From contig DUNG01000033.1 in NCBI GenBank assembly GCA_012839475.1, forward strand, positions 1-58,940: a stretch of 58,940 nt of DNA, given 5' to 3'. The DNA is from Petrimonas sp. GTDB taxonomy: Bacteria; Bacteroidota; Bacteroidia; Bacteroidales; Dysgonomonadaceae. Below the pieces are notes generated by a model. That model was given only the letters and a program-made list of their open reading frames with translations, did no database searches and was not told the DNA's origin. Positions 26,283-34,577 of the stretch are shown here, piece by piece (the first letter of the stretch is position 1; each line of letters opens with the position of its first letter). The translations under genes and the position numbers were made by a program.

Positions 26283-27665
26283 CTATTCCTTTACCTTTTC
26301 TTTGTAAAGGTTCCAGCGATTGATCACGTCACGTACGTAGCGTACCGTCTCGTCGCCACGGAAGTAGCCACTTTTGCTGACCGGGTCGGTATAGTACTGC
26401 TCCAGCCGCTTTAGCTGGATGTACTTCTCCACGTGACCTTCCCACAGGGAGTCGTCGCCCCCGTACTTCCGGGCCAGTGCCCGGGCATCCATCACGTGGC
26501 CTATCCCGCCGTTGTAGGCAGCCAGTGCCATCTTTAGTTGCTCTTCCCGTGATTCTATGGGGCGAAAATTGTTGAGCAGCTTGCGGAGATACTCCGCCCC
26601 CGCGCGGATATTCTCTGCTGGGTTGGTCAGCGCATCGGTTTCCAGGCCGAGTGAGGCGGCAGTGCCGGGCATCAGCCCCATCAGTCCAGTCGCTCCCGCC
26701 CACGAGACTCCTTCGGGGTTGAAGTGCGACTCCTGGTAGGAGACCGAGGCTAATAGACGCCAATCGATGTTGAACTGCTCGCCAAACTGCTTGAAGTAGA
26801 TGTCGTAAGGGGAGATAACCCCCGGTGCCAGGAGCGAGTGAAAGGGTACCCGATCGGTGGGATCGTACCCTTTCGCCTCTTCGAAATAGCGTTTCATCAC
26901 GCTCACGAAAACGGGTTTGGTCGTGGTGTCCTGAAACCAGAGATCAAGCGAGTCGGCCAACCGGGGCGTGTCTTTCCGCACCGCCCACGATGAACGCTGG
27001 TCGAAGCTAAGTTGTAGGTGGACATCCAGGTTTCGGAAGTAGGTCTGATTGAGGCGTGCAAGGTCGTCATCGGCCACGGTGTACTCGATGCTCCCGTCCG
27101 AGACCCCTCGGATCAGGTCTTCCACGGCAGTGGTATCGTTTTCGATGACATCGAGGAGGATACCCCCACCCAACTCCCTGTTTAGGTTGTTGAGTCGCTT
27201 GTGATAGTGAGAGCCGGCGAGTAGGGTGACCCTTTGTCCGATCAGCTGGGTGACGTCGGTCACCATCGACTCGGTCGGCTTTACCCGTTGGACGAGCACC
27301 TGATGGGCCACCTGTTTTAACCCGCTGTAAATTACAGAATCTTTTAGCGTGTTCGTTACCGGGAGGTCGTACGCGATCACGTCACCCTCCCCATCATGCA
27401 ACATGCGAAGCATCGCCGAAACGTTATTGGCTGCCTCAACGTGCGGTACCAACCCGTAGTGATGGCAGAAGTCCCTTATCATATCGTAGTGGTACCCCAT
27501 GGGTTGGTCTCGGTAGATAAAGTAGGAGGTGGAGCTGTTGAGGGTGATGACCCGCAACGTGTCGCTTTGGAGTATCTCCGGGAAATCGTGACCTTGCCCC
27601 TTTCCGGAACAGCCACTGGCAAGGCAGGCGATGAGTAGGGGAAGCAAGCCCGCTATTTTTTTCAT
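26283..27665 (-). CDS. mltF: Membrane-bound lytic murein transglycosylase F-like lipoprotein
   Basis: A 460-residue lipoprotein (ASGC, Cys19) with an SBP_bac_3-like solute-binding domain at about 35-265 and an SLT (goose lysozyme-like) transglycosylase domain at about 285-430. Catalytic E312 lies in SYQESHFNP, followed by GATGLMGLMPGTA and AYNGGIGHV motifs. It cleaves peptidoglycan glycan strands with formation of anhydromuropeptides. Domain order and length match MltF. It is divergent from the HHH barrel gene across a 254-base region containing a perfect inverted repeat. Confidence 0.93.
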   Translation of the reverse strand: MKKIAGLLPLLIACLASGCSGKGQGHDFPEILQSDTLRVITLNSSTSYFIYRDQPMGYHYDMIRDFCHHYGLVPHVEAANNVSAMLRMLHDGEGDVIAYDLPVTNTLKDSVIYSGLKQVAHQVLVQRVKPTESMVTDVTQLIGQRVTLLAGSHYHKRLNNLNRELGGGILLDVIENDTTAVEDLIRGVSDGSIEYTVADDDLARLNQTYFRNLDVHLQLSFDQRSSWAVRKDTPRLADSLDLWFQDTTTKPVFVSVMKRYFEEAKGYDPTDRVPFHSLLAPGVISPYDIYFKQFGEQFNIDWRLLASVSYQESHFNPEGVSWAGATGLMGLMPGTAASLGLETDALTNPAENIRAGAEYLRKLLNNFRPIESREEQLKMALAAYNGGIGHVMDARALARKYGGDDSLWEGHVEKYIQLKRLEQYYTDPVSKSGYFRGDETVRYVRDVINRWNLYKEKVKE

Positions 27666-27710
27666 GTCAATCAGCTGTTTAATCCGCGTAAAGATAGTAA
27701 AAAAGCATAT

Positions 27711-27749
27711 AAATTACGCTACATTGATGGTTGTTGACTTGCGTAATTT
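27711..27749. repeat. Perfect 9-bp inverted repeat in a divergent intergenic region
   Basis: AAATTACGC (27711-27719) and GCGTAATTT (27741-27749) are exact complements with a 21-base spacer, so half-site centres are about three helical turns apart. It lies between the divergent mltF-like and HHH-barrel genes and could be an operator for both, or a chance palindrome. Confidence 0.5.
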
Positions 27750-27919
27750 AAATAAAATGAGTATTTTGTGTCTGATTGGCGGTTGAAATGTGTCGTTAGG
27801 TTTACCCGTGCCTTTTGCTGTTAACTGTTACCATTGTTTTTGCACTTACGTGCTATCATTATGTATTAGCAATACGTTTTGCCCTTAAGTTTAATCGTTT
27901 AAGTTTACCATAAAATAGG

Positions 27920-30028
27920 ATGAAGCGATACCTGTTCCCGTTCTTGGTCGTTTTTCTTTGCAACTTCTCCGTTGGCTTGCAAGCGCAGGAGAGGGAGTGG
28001 CGGGTGCTGGTGGAGCAGATGGCTGAAGAGGAGGGGGCACGTGTCGATGCCATCGAGAACCTGTATGAAGAGCTTCTCTACCTGGAGCGCCATCCGATGG
28101 ACCTGAATCGCGTGAGTCGTGACCAACTGGAACGGTTTCCCTTGCTGTCATCGGAGCAGGTACTCTCCCTGTTGGAGTTTTTGGAGGAAAACCGACCCCT
28201 ATACACCGTCTACGAGTTGCGGAACGTGCCTCGACTTGATCACCGCACCGTGGAACTGATTCTCCCCTTTTTTCGGGTCGATGAGGCGGAAGGGGTACGG
28301 GTCCAGGATTGGGCACAGGTTCGGGAGCAAGATCGGGTTTGGGGGCAAGATCGGGCATGGGAGAAGCCGCTTGATTTCCTGAAAAAGGCTCGCCACGAGG
28401 TGCAGGGTCGTTTCGATAAGACGCTCACGGAACGGGCCGGTTATCGGGCGTTACCCGATAGTCTCCTCGAGCGATACCCCAACCGCAAGTACCTCGGGGA
28501 AGATTTTTACACTTCCTTTCGTTACTCGTTGAGTTATTACAACAAGCTCCAGGTGGGCTTCACGGCCGAGAAAGATGCCGGTGAGCCGTTCTTTGTGAAG
28601 GGATATCGCAAGGGATATGATCACCATGGCGTGCACCTTGTGCTACGAGATGTGGGAAAGCTGAGAACGGTGGCGCTGGGGGACTACCGCCTCTCCTTTG
28701 GACAGGGGTTGGTGCTGAACAACGACTTTATGGGGAGCAAGGCGTGGGGCACCGACAATATCGCCCGTCGCACGCAACAGCCCAAGCGCCACTTTTCCAC
28801 GGCCGAGAGTGGTTTCTTTCGCGGAGCGGCAGTCGCCACGCAGCTTGGGGATTTCTCCCTCACCGCTTTCTACTCCAGCCGATGGATCGACACCAACCTG
28901 AACGACCAGGGGGAGATTACCTCCCTGAAGGTAGATGGGCTGCACCGCACCCCGCTGGAGATGGAGAAACGGAAGAACACTTGGGAGCAGGTGGGTGGTG
29001 CTAACATCACCTACCGCCACGGCCGTTTTCAAGCGGGGTTGAGTGGTATTTACTATCGTTATAACCGGGATTTTAACCCTGTTATGCGACCCTACAACCG
29101 TTACTACTTGAGGGGTTCGGATAACTGGAACGCGGGGGTCGACTACTCTTACCAGCTGCCCGGGTTTATCTTTGCAGGCGAAACGGCCATCGCCCGAAAC
29201 GGGTCGGTCGCCACGATTAATATGGTGCAGTACCGTCCCTCGGTGAGCTTTAACCTGTCGCTACTGCACCGATATTACCCAATTTCCTACAATGCGTTGC
29301 ACGCCCATGCCTTCTCCGAGGGGAGTCGGGTGCAAAATGAGAGGGGATTTTACGTGGGGGTGGGGAGTCAACTACTTCCCAAGTTCAACGTCACCGCCTA
29401 TATCGACTTGATCCGCTTCCCGTGGGTGCTTTATGGCGTAGATACCCCTTCGAAGGCGGTCGACTTTTACCTGTTAGGGAGCTATAGCTTCACTCGCAGT
29501 AAGTTCCTCGAAGCCCGCTACAAGCTGAAGCGAAAGGAGAAGAACCGGGCGGTACCCGATGTATCCGCTCGATCGGTCATCCCCTATACCACCAACAAAC
29601 TCCGACTGCGCTATTCCCACGGCCAGGGCGACGGCTGGAGCTTCCGTACCACGGCAGACATGGCGGCCTACTCAGAGAAAAATTCCTCCGCGGAGTTCGG
29701 CTATATGATCTCCCAAAGCGTCTCCTACCGCGGGAAAGCACCGTTGACGGGCGACGTCTATCTCGCCTGGTTCGACGCCGACAGCTATAACGCCCGCCTC
29801 TACTCGTACGAGCGTAACCTGCTGAGCACGTTCTATATGCCCTCCTTTTACGGGAAAGGGATCCGCTTTGCGCTCTCCGCGAAGTATCAGCTGCTACCGG
29901 GGCTCGCCCTCTCGGTCAAATTAGGCCACACGCGCTACTTCAACCGCGACACCATCGGCAGCGGGACGGAGCTGATTGACGGCAACCGCCGGACGGACCT
30001 CTTCACCTACCTCGTCTGGAAGTTTTGA
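27920..30028 (+). CDS. Secreted helix-hairpin-helix domain protein with outer-membrane barrel
   Basis: A 702-residue protein with signal peptide (MKRYLFPFLVVFLCNFSVG...). Helix-hairpin-helix repeats lie at about 45-115 (DLNRVSRDQLERFPLLSSEQ and YTVYELRNVPRLD). A long beta-rich region ends in LVWKF, consistent with an outer-membrane barrel. ComEA-like HHH units bind DNA in other proteins, but no DNA-uptake role is shown for this Bacteroidota family. Residues about 125-145 are a low-complexity insert from an imperfect 18-base tandem repeat (QDRVWG, QDRAWE). The end is 59 bases before the ABC-F gene. Confidence 0.82.
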   Translation: MKRYLFPFLVVFLCNFSVGLQAQEREWRVLVEQMAEEEGARVDAIENLYEELLYLERHPMDLNRVSRDQLERFPLLSSEQVLSLLEFLEENRPLYTVYELRNVPRLDHRTVELILPFFRVDEAEGVRVQDWAQVREQDRVWGQDRAWEKPLDFLKKARHEVQGRFDKTLTERAGYRALPDSLLERYPNRKYLGEDFYTSFRYSLSYYNKLQVGFTAEKDAGEPFFVKGYRKGYDHHGVHLVLRDVGKLRTVALGDYRLSFGQGLVLNNDFMGSKAWGTDNIARRTQQPKRHFSTAESGFFRGAAVATQLGDFSLTAFYSSRWIDTNLNDQGEITSLKVDGLHRTPLEMEKRKNTWEQVGGANITYRHGRFQAGLSGIYYRYNRDFNPVMRPYNRYYLRGSDNWNAGVDYSYQLPGFIFAGETAIARNGSVATINMVQYRPSVSFNLSLLHRYYPISYNALHAHAFSEGSRVQNERGFYVGVGSQLLPKFNVTAYIDLIRFPWVLYGVDTPSKAVDFYLLGSYSFTRSKFLEARYKLKRKEKNRAVPDVSARSVIPYTTNKLRLRYSHGQGDGWSFRTTADMAAYSEKNSSAEFGYMISQSVSYRGKAPLTGDVYLAWFDADSYNARLYSYERNLLSTFYMPSFYGKGIRFALSAKYQLLPGLALSVKLGHTRYFNRDTIGSGTELIDGNRRTDLFTYLVWKF

Positions 30029-30058
30029 GGCCCGTATCGATAGTTTTTTGTACTTTTG
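30024..30058 (+). promoter_or_regulatory. Probable promoter of the ABC-F gene
   Basis: TTTG at 30024-30027 and TACTTTTG (exact TAnnTTTG) at 30051-30058 are separated by 23 bases, a little more than the usual 19-21. The start codon is at 30087. The -33 element would overlap the stop of the upstream gene. Confidence 0.45.
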
Positions 30059-30086
30059 AGCTTCCAAACAGGTTAAACCAACCGCT

Positions 30087-32078
30087 ATGGCTACCCCAAT
30101 ATTGCAAATTGATAAGCTGACGAAGAGCTTTGGAGACCTGCTGCTCTTCCGGGAGAGCTCGTTCGGCATCGCCGAGGGGGAGAAGGTGGGATTGATCGCC
30201 CGGAACGGGGCGGGCAAAACTACCCTGCTGAATATCCTGGCGGGTAAAGAGCCGTATGACGATGGGCGGGTGGTCTTTCGCAACGATACCCGGGTGGCTT
30301 ACCTGGAACAGTCGCCTACATTCGACCCCGACCTCACGGTGATGGAGGCCTGCTTTAGCTCGGATAACGAGGTGGTGCGGCTGATTGCCCGCTACGAGGA
30401 GGTGATCGCCTCGGGCGACACGTCGAACCTCGAGGAGGTGCTGACCCAGATGGACTTTCACAATGCGTGGGAACGGGAATTGCAGGTGAAGCAGGTGCTG
30501 ACCTGGCTGAACATTACCGACTTCCAGCAGAAGATGGGCGAACTCTCCGGGGGGCAGGTGAAACGGGTCGCCTTGGCCAACGTGTTGATCAGCGAACCGG
30601 ATTTGCTGATCATGGACGAGCCGACCAACCACCTGGACCTGGAGATGGTGGAGTGGCTGGAGGAGCGGCTGACCCGCAGCTCCGTCACCCTGCTGATGGT
30701 GACGCACGACCGTTATTTCTTGGACCGGGTTTGTACACGACTCCTGGAGATAGACGACCAGCAAATCTACGCGTACAAGGGGAACTACTCTTACTACCTG
30801 GAGAAACGGGAGGAGCGGGTGATGGCGCAACAGGCGGAGGTGGAACGGGCGAGGAACCTGCTACGGAAGGAGCTGGAGTGGATGCGTCGGCAACCCCAGG
30901 CACGGGGTACCAAGGCGAAGTACAGGATTGATGCGTTTCACGACCTGGCTGAGAAGGCACGGGGAGAGTCGGCCGAGCAGAGTGTCCGTTTCGCCGCAAA
31001 GGGCTCCTATATCGGGAAGAAGATATTCGAAGCCAAGAACGTGAGTAAACGATTCGGGGATATACGGATCACCGAGTCGTTCAACTACACCTTTACCCGC
31101 TACGAGAAGATGGGTATCGTGGGGAAAAACGGTACCGGGAAATCGACCTTCGTGAAGATGTTGCTGGGAGAGGTGAAGCCGGACAGCGGATACTTTGAGA
31201 TCGGTGAAACCGTACGCTTCGGTTATTACAGCCAGGAGGGTATGGAGTTCGACGAACAGCTAAAGGTGCTGGAGGCGGTGCAGAAAATCGCCGAGGTGAT
31301 CGACCTGGGGGAGGGGTACCGGCTGACCGCTTCGCAGTTCTTGCAACATTTCCTCTTCCCGCCCGAGAAGCAGTACGATTACGTTTACAAGCTGAGCGGC
31401 GGCGAGAAGCGGCGGCTTTACCTCTGCACGGTGCTGCTCAAGAATCCCAACTTTCTGGTGTTGGACGAGCCGACCAACGACCTGGATATCCTTACCCTGA
31501 ACGTGCTGGAGGAGTACCTCGCGGGCTTCAAGGGGTGCCTGATCGTGGTGTCGCACGACCGCTACTTTATGGATAAGGTGGTGGATCACTTGCTGGTGTT
31601 TCACGGCGATGCCAAGATTCAGGACTTCCCGGGCAACTACTCCCAGTACCGGGAGTGGAAAGCGGAGGAGGATAGGAGGGAGGCTGCAGAAGCGAAGGCG
31701 GAGGCAGTCAAAATTGAAGCCGCGAAAGCCGAGGCAATCAATCCGGGAAAGGGTAGGGTGGCGCTACCCAACGGCAAGACGGACGAACTTGGCGTTGGTA
31801 GTAGTGGGGAAACCGATCCCGAAACAACCGACCTGACGACTCATGGAAGCAAAAAGGGGGAGAAAAAGCGGCTCACCTACAAGGAGCGACAAGAGTACGA
31901 GTCGCTGGAAGGCGAAATAGAGCGGCTGGAAAAAGAGAAGGAGTCGATTAGCGAGCTACTCTCATCGGGCAACCTCCCCGCCGAAGAGCTTATCAGCCAG
32001 TCGGAACGGTTGTCGCTGCTGCTGGAGCAGATTGACGAGAAGATGATGCGTTGGCTGGAACTGAGCGAAAGAGCTTAG
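30087..32078 (+). CDS. ABC-F family ATPase (Uup/EttA-like)
   Basis: A 663-residue cytoplasmic protein with two ABC ATPase domains and no membrane segment. Domain 1 has Walker A ARNGAGKTT and signature LSGGQVKRVALAN. The linker (about 240-310) is helical and charged. Domain 2 has GKNGTGKST and LSGGEKRRLYLC. The C-terminal Uup-like coiled coil (ERQEYESLEGEIERLEKEKE) ends the protein. ABC-F proteins act on ribosomes. Between domain 2 and the coiled coil is a low-complexity Ala/Glu/Lys insert (about 530-590) that looks lineage-specific. An antibiotic-resistance role is not indicated. Confidence 0.93.
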   Translation: MATPILQIDKLTKSFGDLLLFRESSFGIAEGEKVGLIARNGAGKTTLLNILAGKEPYDDGRVVFRNDTRVAYLEQSPTFDPDLTVMEACFSSDNEVVRLIARYEEVIASGDTSNLEEVLTQMDFHNAWERELQVKQVLTWLNITDFQQKMGELSGGQVKRVALANVLISEPDLLIMDEPTNHLDLEMVEWLEERLTRSSVTLLMVTHDRYFLDRVCTRLLEIDDQQIYAYKGNYSYYLEKREERVMAQQAEVERARNLLRKELEWMRRQPQARGTKAKYRIDAFHDLAEKARGESAEQSVRFAAKGSYIGKKIFEAKNVSKRFGDIRITESFNYTFTRYEKMGIVGKNGTGKSTFVKMLLGEVKPDSGYFEIGETVRFGYYSQEGMEFDEQLKVLEAVQKIAEVIDLGEGYRLTASQFLQHFLFPPEKQYDYVYKLSGGEKRRLYLCTVLLKNPNFLVLDEPTNDLDILTLNVLEEYLAGFKGCLIVVSHDRYFMDKVVDHLLVFHGDAKIQDFPGNYSQYREWKAEEDRREAAEAKAEAVKIEAAKAEAINPGKGRVALPNGKTDELGVGSSGETDPETTDLTTHGSKKGEKKRLTYKERQEYESLEGEIERLEKEKESISELLSSGNLPAEELISQSERLSLLLEQIDEKMMRWLELSERA

Positions 32079-32097
32079 CGAACAAGCAGCTGATGGG

Positions 32098-32257
32098 TCG
32101 AAAATATTTGCGATGAGTGAGAGCAAATGCAAAGCTTGCTTTGACTTTGCCGAACGTAGCAAATATCTATTGTATGAAACGAGCGTTAGTCGAATATTTG
32201 CATAAGCCGAATGCAGGGTAAGGCTTGCTTAAACTATGCTGAGGCGAGCAAATATCT
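32098..32257. repeat. Two ~90-bp imperfect tandem units, each with inverted ends
   Basis: Unit 1 (from 32098) and unit 2 (from 32190) share ordered landmarks: an AAATATTTGC or GAATATTTGC start, AGCTTGCTT/GGCTTGCTT at 32132 and 32221, and GCAAATATCT at 32159 and 32248. Landmark spacing is 89-92 bases. Within each unit the ATATTTGC start and GCAAATAT end are complementary, so each can fold into a long hairpin. The stretch between the ABC-F and tcdA genes has no open frame; it may be a REP-like intergenic element or a structured RNA. Confidence 0.65.
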
Positions 32258-32305
32258 GCGAAGCGAACTTGAAAGCGAAAGCTGAATAACGAAACAAATT
32301 ACACG

Positions 32306-33136
32306 ATGGAGTACGACGAGCTGTTTTCCCGCTCCGAGCTGCTGCTGGGGCGTGAGGCGATGCAACGGCTGGCCGCGAAGAAGGTGATTCTCTTTGGCGT
32401 GGGGGGCGTGGGTAGTTGGTGCGCCGAAGGATTAATCCGCTCCGGGGTGATGCACCTCACGATGGTCGACCCCGACCGGGTGGCCGTTTCCAACATCAAC
32501 CGGCAGTTGCCGGCCACGACCCAGACCGTCGGTCAGTTGAAGGTGGAGGTGCTGAAGCGGCGACTGGAAGAGATTAACCCGCTGGCCACCATCGTCGCCA
32601 TTCCCGAGCTATATAGCGAAGGGACCTCCGAATCGTTTCACCTTGAACAGTATGACTACATCGTGGACGCTATCGACTTCCTCGCGCACAAGCAGCACCT
32701 GCTGGTCGCCTCCTCCAAGACGGGGGCGACCATCTTTTCTTCCATGGGAGCGGCCCTGAAGATGGATCCCCTGAACATTCGTGTGGCTGAGTTCTGGGAG
32801 GTCAAGGGGTGCAAGCTGGCACAAGCCCTACGGACACGGATGCGCAAAAGCGGGGAGAAGCCATTGAAACCTATTCTCTGCGTCTATAGCGAGGAGAGGC
32901 TGCCAAATAGGGGGGAGAGGATAGAAGTTGGAGTAGGATTGGGAGCGGGAGCAAAAACTTGGCTGGGAGCAGAGGCCGAGGCAGAGGCAGGGGCGCTGGA
33001 GTTGCCCGCCGAAAACGTCAGCACCAACAAAACGCGGGTCAACGGTAGCATGGTGCAGGTAACCGCCACGTTCGGGTTTACCCTATCGGGACTCGTTATT
33101 CAAGATATCGCGGAACAAACTTCAAAACAGGTTTAA
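32306..33136 (+). CDS. tcdA: tRNA threonylcarbamoyladenosine dehydratase (ThiF/TcdA family)
   Basis: A 276-residue E1-like enzyme that cyclises N6-threonylcarbamoyladenosine at tRNA A37 in an ATP-dependent reaction. The nucleotide-binding GVGGVGSWCAEGLIRSGV is at 29-46, DPDRVAVSNINRQ follows, and the YIVDAIDFLAHK segment is in place. The C-terminal half carries an unusual insert (about 205-235) of Gly/Ala/Glu low complexity between RLPNRGE and NGSMVQVTATFG, where family members are normally compact. The core residues look intact, so I expect it to be active. Confidence 0.88.
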   Translation: MEYDELFSRSELLLGREAMQRLAAKKVILFGVGGVGSWCAEGLIRSGVMHLTMVDPDRVAVSNINRQLPATTQTVGQLKVEVLKRRLEEINPLATIVAIPELYSEGTSESFHLEQYDYIVDAIDFLAHKQHLLVASSKTGATIFSSMGAALKMDPLNIRVAEFWEVKGCKLAQALRTRMRKSGEKPLKPILCVYSEERLPNRGERIEVGVGLGAGAKTWLGAEAEAEAGALELPAENVSTNKTRVNGSMVQVTATFGFTLSGLVIQDIAEQTSKQV

Positions 33137-33214
33137 TTTTCATCCGCACCATTTACCACAGGTGTTTTACAGGGTAAGCAAGTTCAAGTTTCACACGCGT
33201 TATTTACATTTTAT

Positions 33215-33270
33215 CCGCAAAAACATAATAATATGTGGTTATATCCTCCAAATATTATGGTTTTTTGCGG
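33215..33270. repeat. Inverted and direct repeats at the second AAA_14 promoter
   Basis: CCGCAAAAACATAATA (33215-33230) pairs with TATTATGGTTTTTTGCGG (33253-33270) apart from two bulged bases, giving a 16-bp stem. GGTTATATCC also occurs twice, at 33237-33246 and 33269-33278 (32 bases apart). These overlap the -33 element of the ATPase promoter, so they are likely operator or attenuator sequence. Confidence 0.65.
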
Positions 33271-33297
33271 TTATATCCCGAATTTGTTATATTTTTG
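33264..33297 (+). promoter_or_regulatory. Promoter of the second AAA_14 ATPase
   Basis: TTTG at 33264-33267 and TATTTTTG (exact TAnnTTTG) at 33290-33297 with a 22-base spacer. Transcription should start near 33304, eleven bases before the ATG at 33315. This supports that ATG over the open frame that reaches back to 33162. Confidence 0.6.
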
Positions 33298-33314
33298 TGT
33301 TCAAAACAGAGAAT

Positions 33315-34451
33315 ATGATAATCAAACGGGAACTTGAAACAATAATTAAAACGAAGCTTTTTCGCCAAAAAGCAATCATCGTTATTGGACCTCGGCAGGT
33401 GGGTAAAACTACCCTCGTGAAGAAAATTATCTCGTCGTTGCCTCATAAATCCCTATACCTCAATTGTGATGAACCAGATATTCGCAAAAAACTGGAATCG
33501 GTAACCTCCACGGAACTCAAAGCGATGATAGGGGATGCCGAAATTATCGCTATTGATGAAGCACAGAGAATAAAAGATATTGGAATCACGTTAAAGCTGA
33601 TCATTGATAATTTACCGGAGAAACAGCTTATAGTAACCGGCTCCTCGGCTTTCGAGTTATCCAGTAGTATCAATGAACCATTGACAGGGAGAAAGTTCGA
33701 ATACAAGCTATTCCCATTCTCTTTTCAAGAAATGTCAGAGGCTACCGATAGCCTGATGGAACAACGTTTATTGGGTAACCGGATGGTTTTTGGTTTCTAC
33801 CCGGATGTAGTCAATAACCCGGGAGACGAGAAAGAGATATTAACCAACATCGTATCGAGTTACCTTTTCAAGGATATTTTTGACTTTCAGGATATTAGAA
33901 GACCAGAAGTGATTGAAAAGCTGCTTCAAGTGCTTGCCTTACAAGTGGGCAATGAAGTATCTTTCAACGAACTGTCTCGGTTTTTAGGAATTGATAGATC
34001 TACCGTGCAGCGGTATATTTATCTCCTTGAAAAGTCATTCGTTATATATCACCTGCATTCCTACAGTAGGAACATCCGAAACGAATTAAAAAAAAGCATC
34101 AAGATATACTTCTATGATAACGGCATTCGAAATGCGCTAATTGCGAATTTCACCCCTTTGGAATTGAGAACCGATACGGGTAGTCTCTGGGAGAATTTTC
34201 TGCTTTCCGAAAGGTACAAGAGGAACAGCTACGCGCAGAATTACGCCAACACGTATTTTTGGCGAACCACCCAACAACAGGAGATCGATTATATCGAAGA
34301 GAAAGATAATTTTCTCCACTGTTACGAGTTTAAGTGGAGCGCAAGTAAGAGGGCGAAACTGTCGAAAACTTTTTCTAATGCGTACCCGAATTCTACATTG
34401 AAGGTGATTAATCAAGAGAACTACGTGCCATTTATCGCGTCGCGAGAATAG
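33315..34451 (+). CDS. AAA_14/DUF4143 ATPase (second copy)
   Basis: A 378-residue ATPase with Walker A IGPRQVGKTTL, Walker B IIAIDEAQR and sensor VTGSSAFEL. A winged helix follows (RFLGIDRSTVQRYIYLLE), then a DUF4143 region with a PD-(D/E)xK-like pattern (QQEIDYIE, then CYEFKW). It is only distantly similar to the first copy at 10483-11643, so they are not recent duplicates. The frame is open to 33162, but the promoter lies inside that stretch and MIIKRELE at 33315 is the likely start. It sits between tcdA and argS with no clear functional tie. Confidence 0.88.
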   Translation: MIIKRELETIIKTKLFRQKAIIVIGPRQVGKTTLVKKIISSLPHKSLYLNCDEPDIRKKLESVTSTELKAMIGDAEIIAIDEAQRIKDIGITLKLIIDNLPEKQLIVTGSSAFELSSSINEPLTGRKFEYKLFPFSFQEMSEATDSLMEQRLLGNRMVFGFYPDVVNNPGDEKEILTNIVSSYLFKDIFDFQDIRRPEVIEKLLQVLALQVGNEVSFNELSRFLGIDRSTVQRYIYLLEKSFVIYHLHSYSRNIRNELKKSIKIYFYDNGIRNALIANFTPLELRTDTGSLWENFLLSERYKRNSYAQNYANTYFWRTTQQQEIDYIEEKDNFLHCYEFKWSASKRAKLSKTFSNAYPNSTLKVINQENYVPFIASRE

Positions 34452-34475
34452 TACGGATTGAGCCTACTTTTTTTG

Positions 34476-34483
34476 TACCTTTG
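34476..34483 (+). promoter_or_regulatory. -7 box upstream of argS
   Basis: TACCTTTG matches the -7 consensus TAnnTTTG exactly, 94 bases before the argS start. A convincing -33 element at normal spacing was not found, so this is a partial promoter call. The leader between it and the ATG is long enough for post-transcriptional control. Confidence 0.45.
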
Positions 34484-34577
34484 CACTTTCAATCCGGAGT
34501 TGTCGCCCCTTGCCATTTGCCTTTAATTTAAGGCAGACACGTAAAGGGAGCCAATAAAGCTCCATTCAACTTAAGTT

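Noticed and set aside
33162-33314. N-terminal extension of the second AAA_14 ATPase
   Set aside because: The stretch contains the promoter and repeats, and the translated residues do not resemble the family N-terminus, which begins at 33315.
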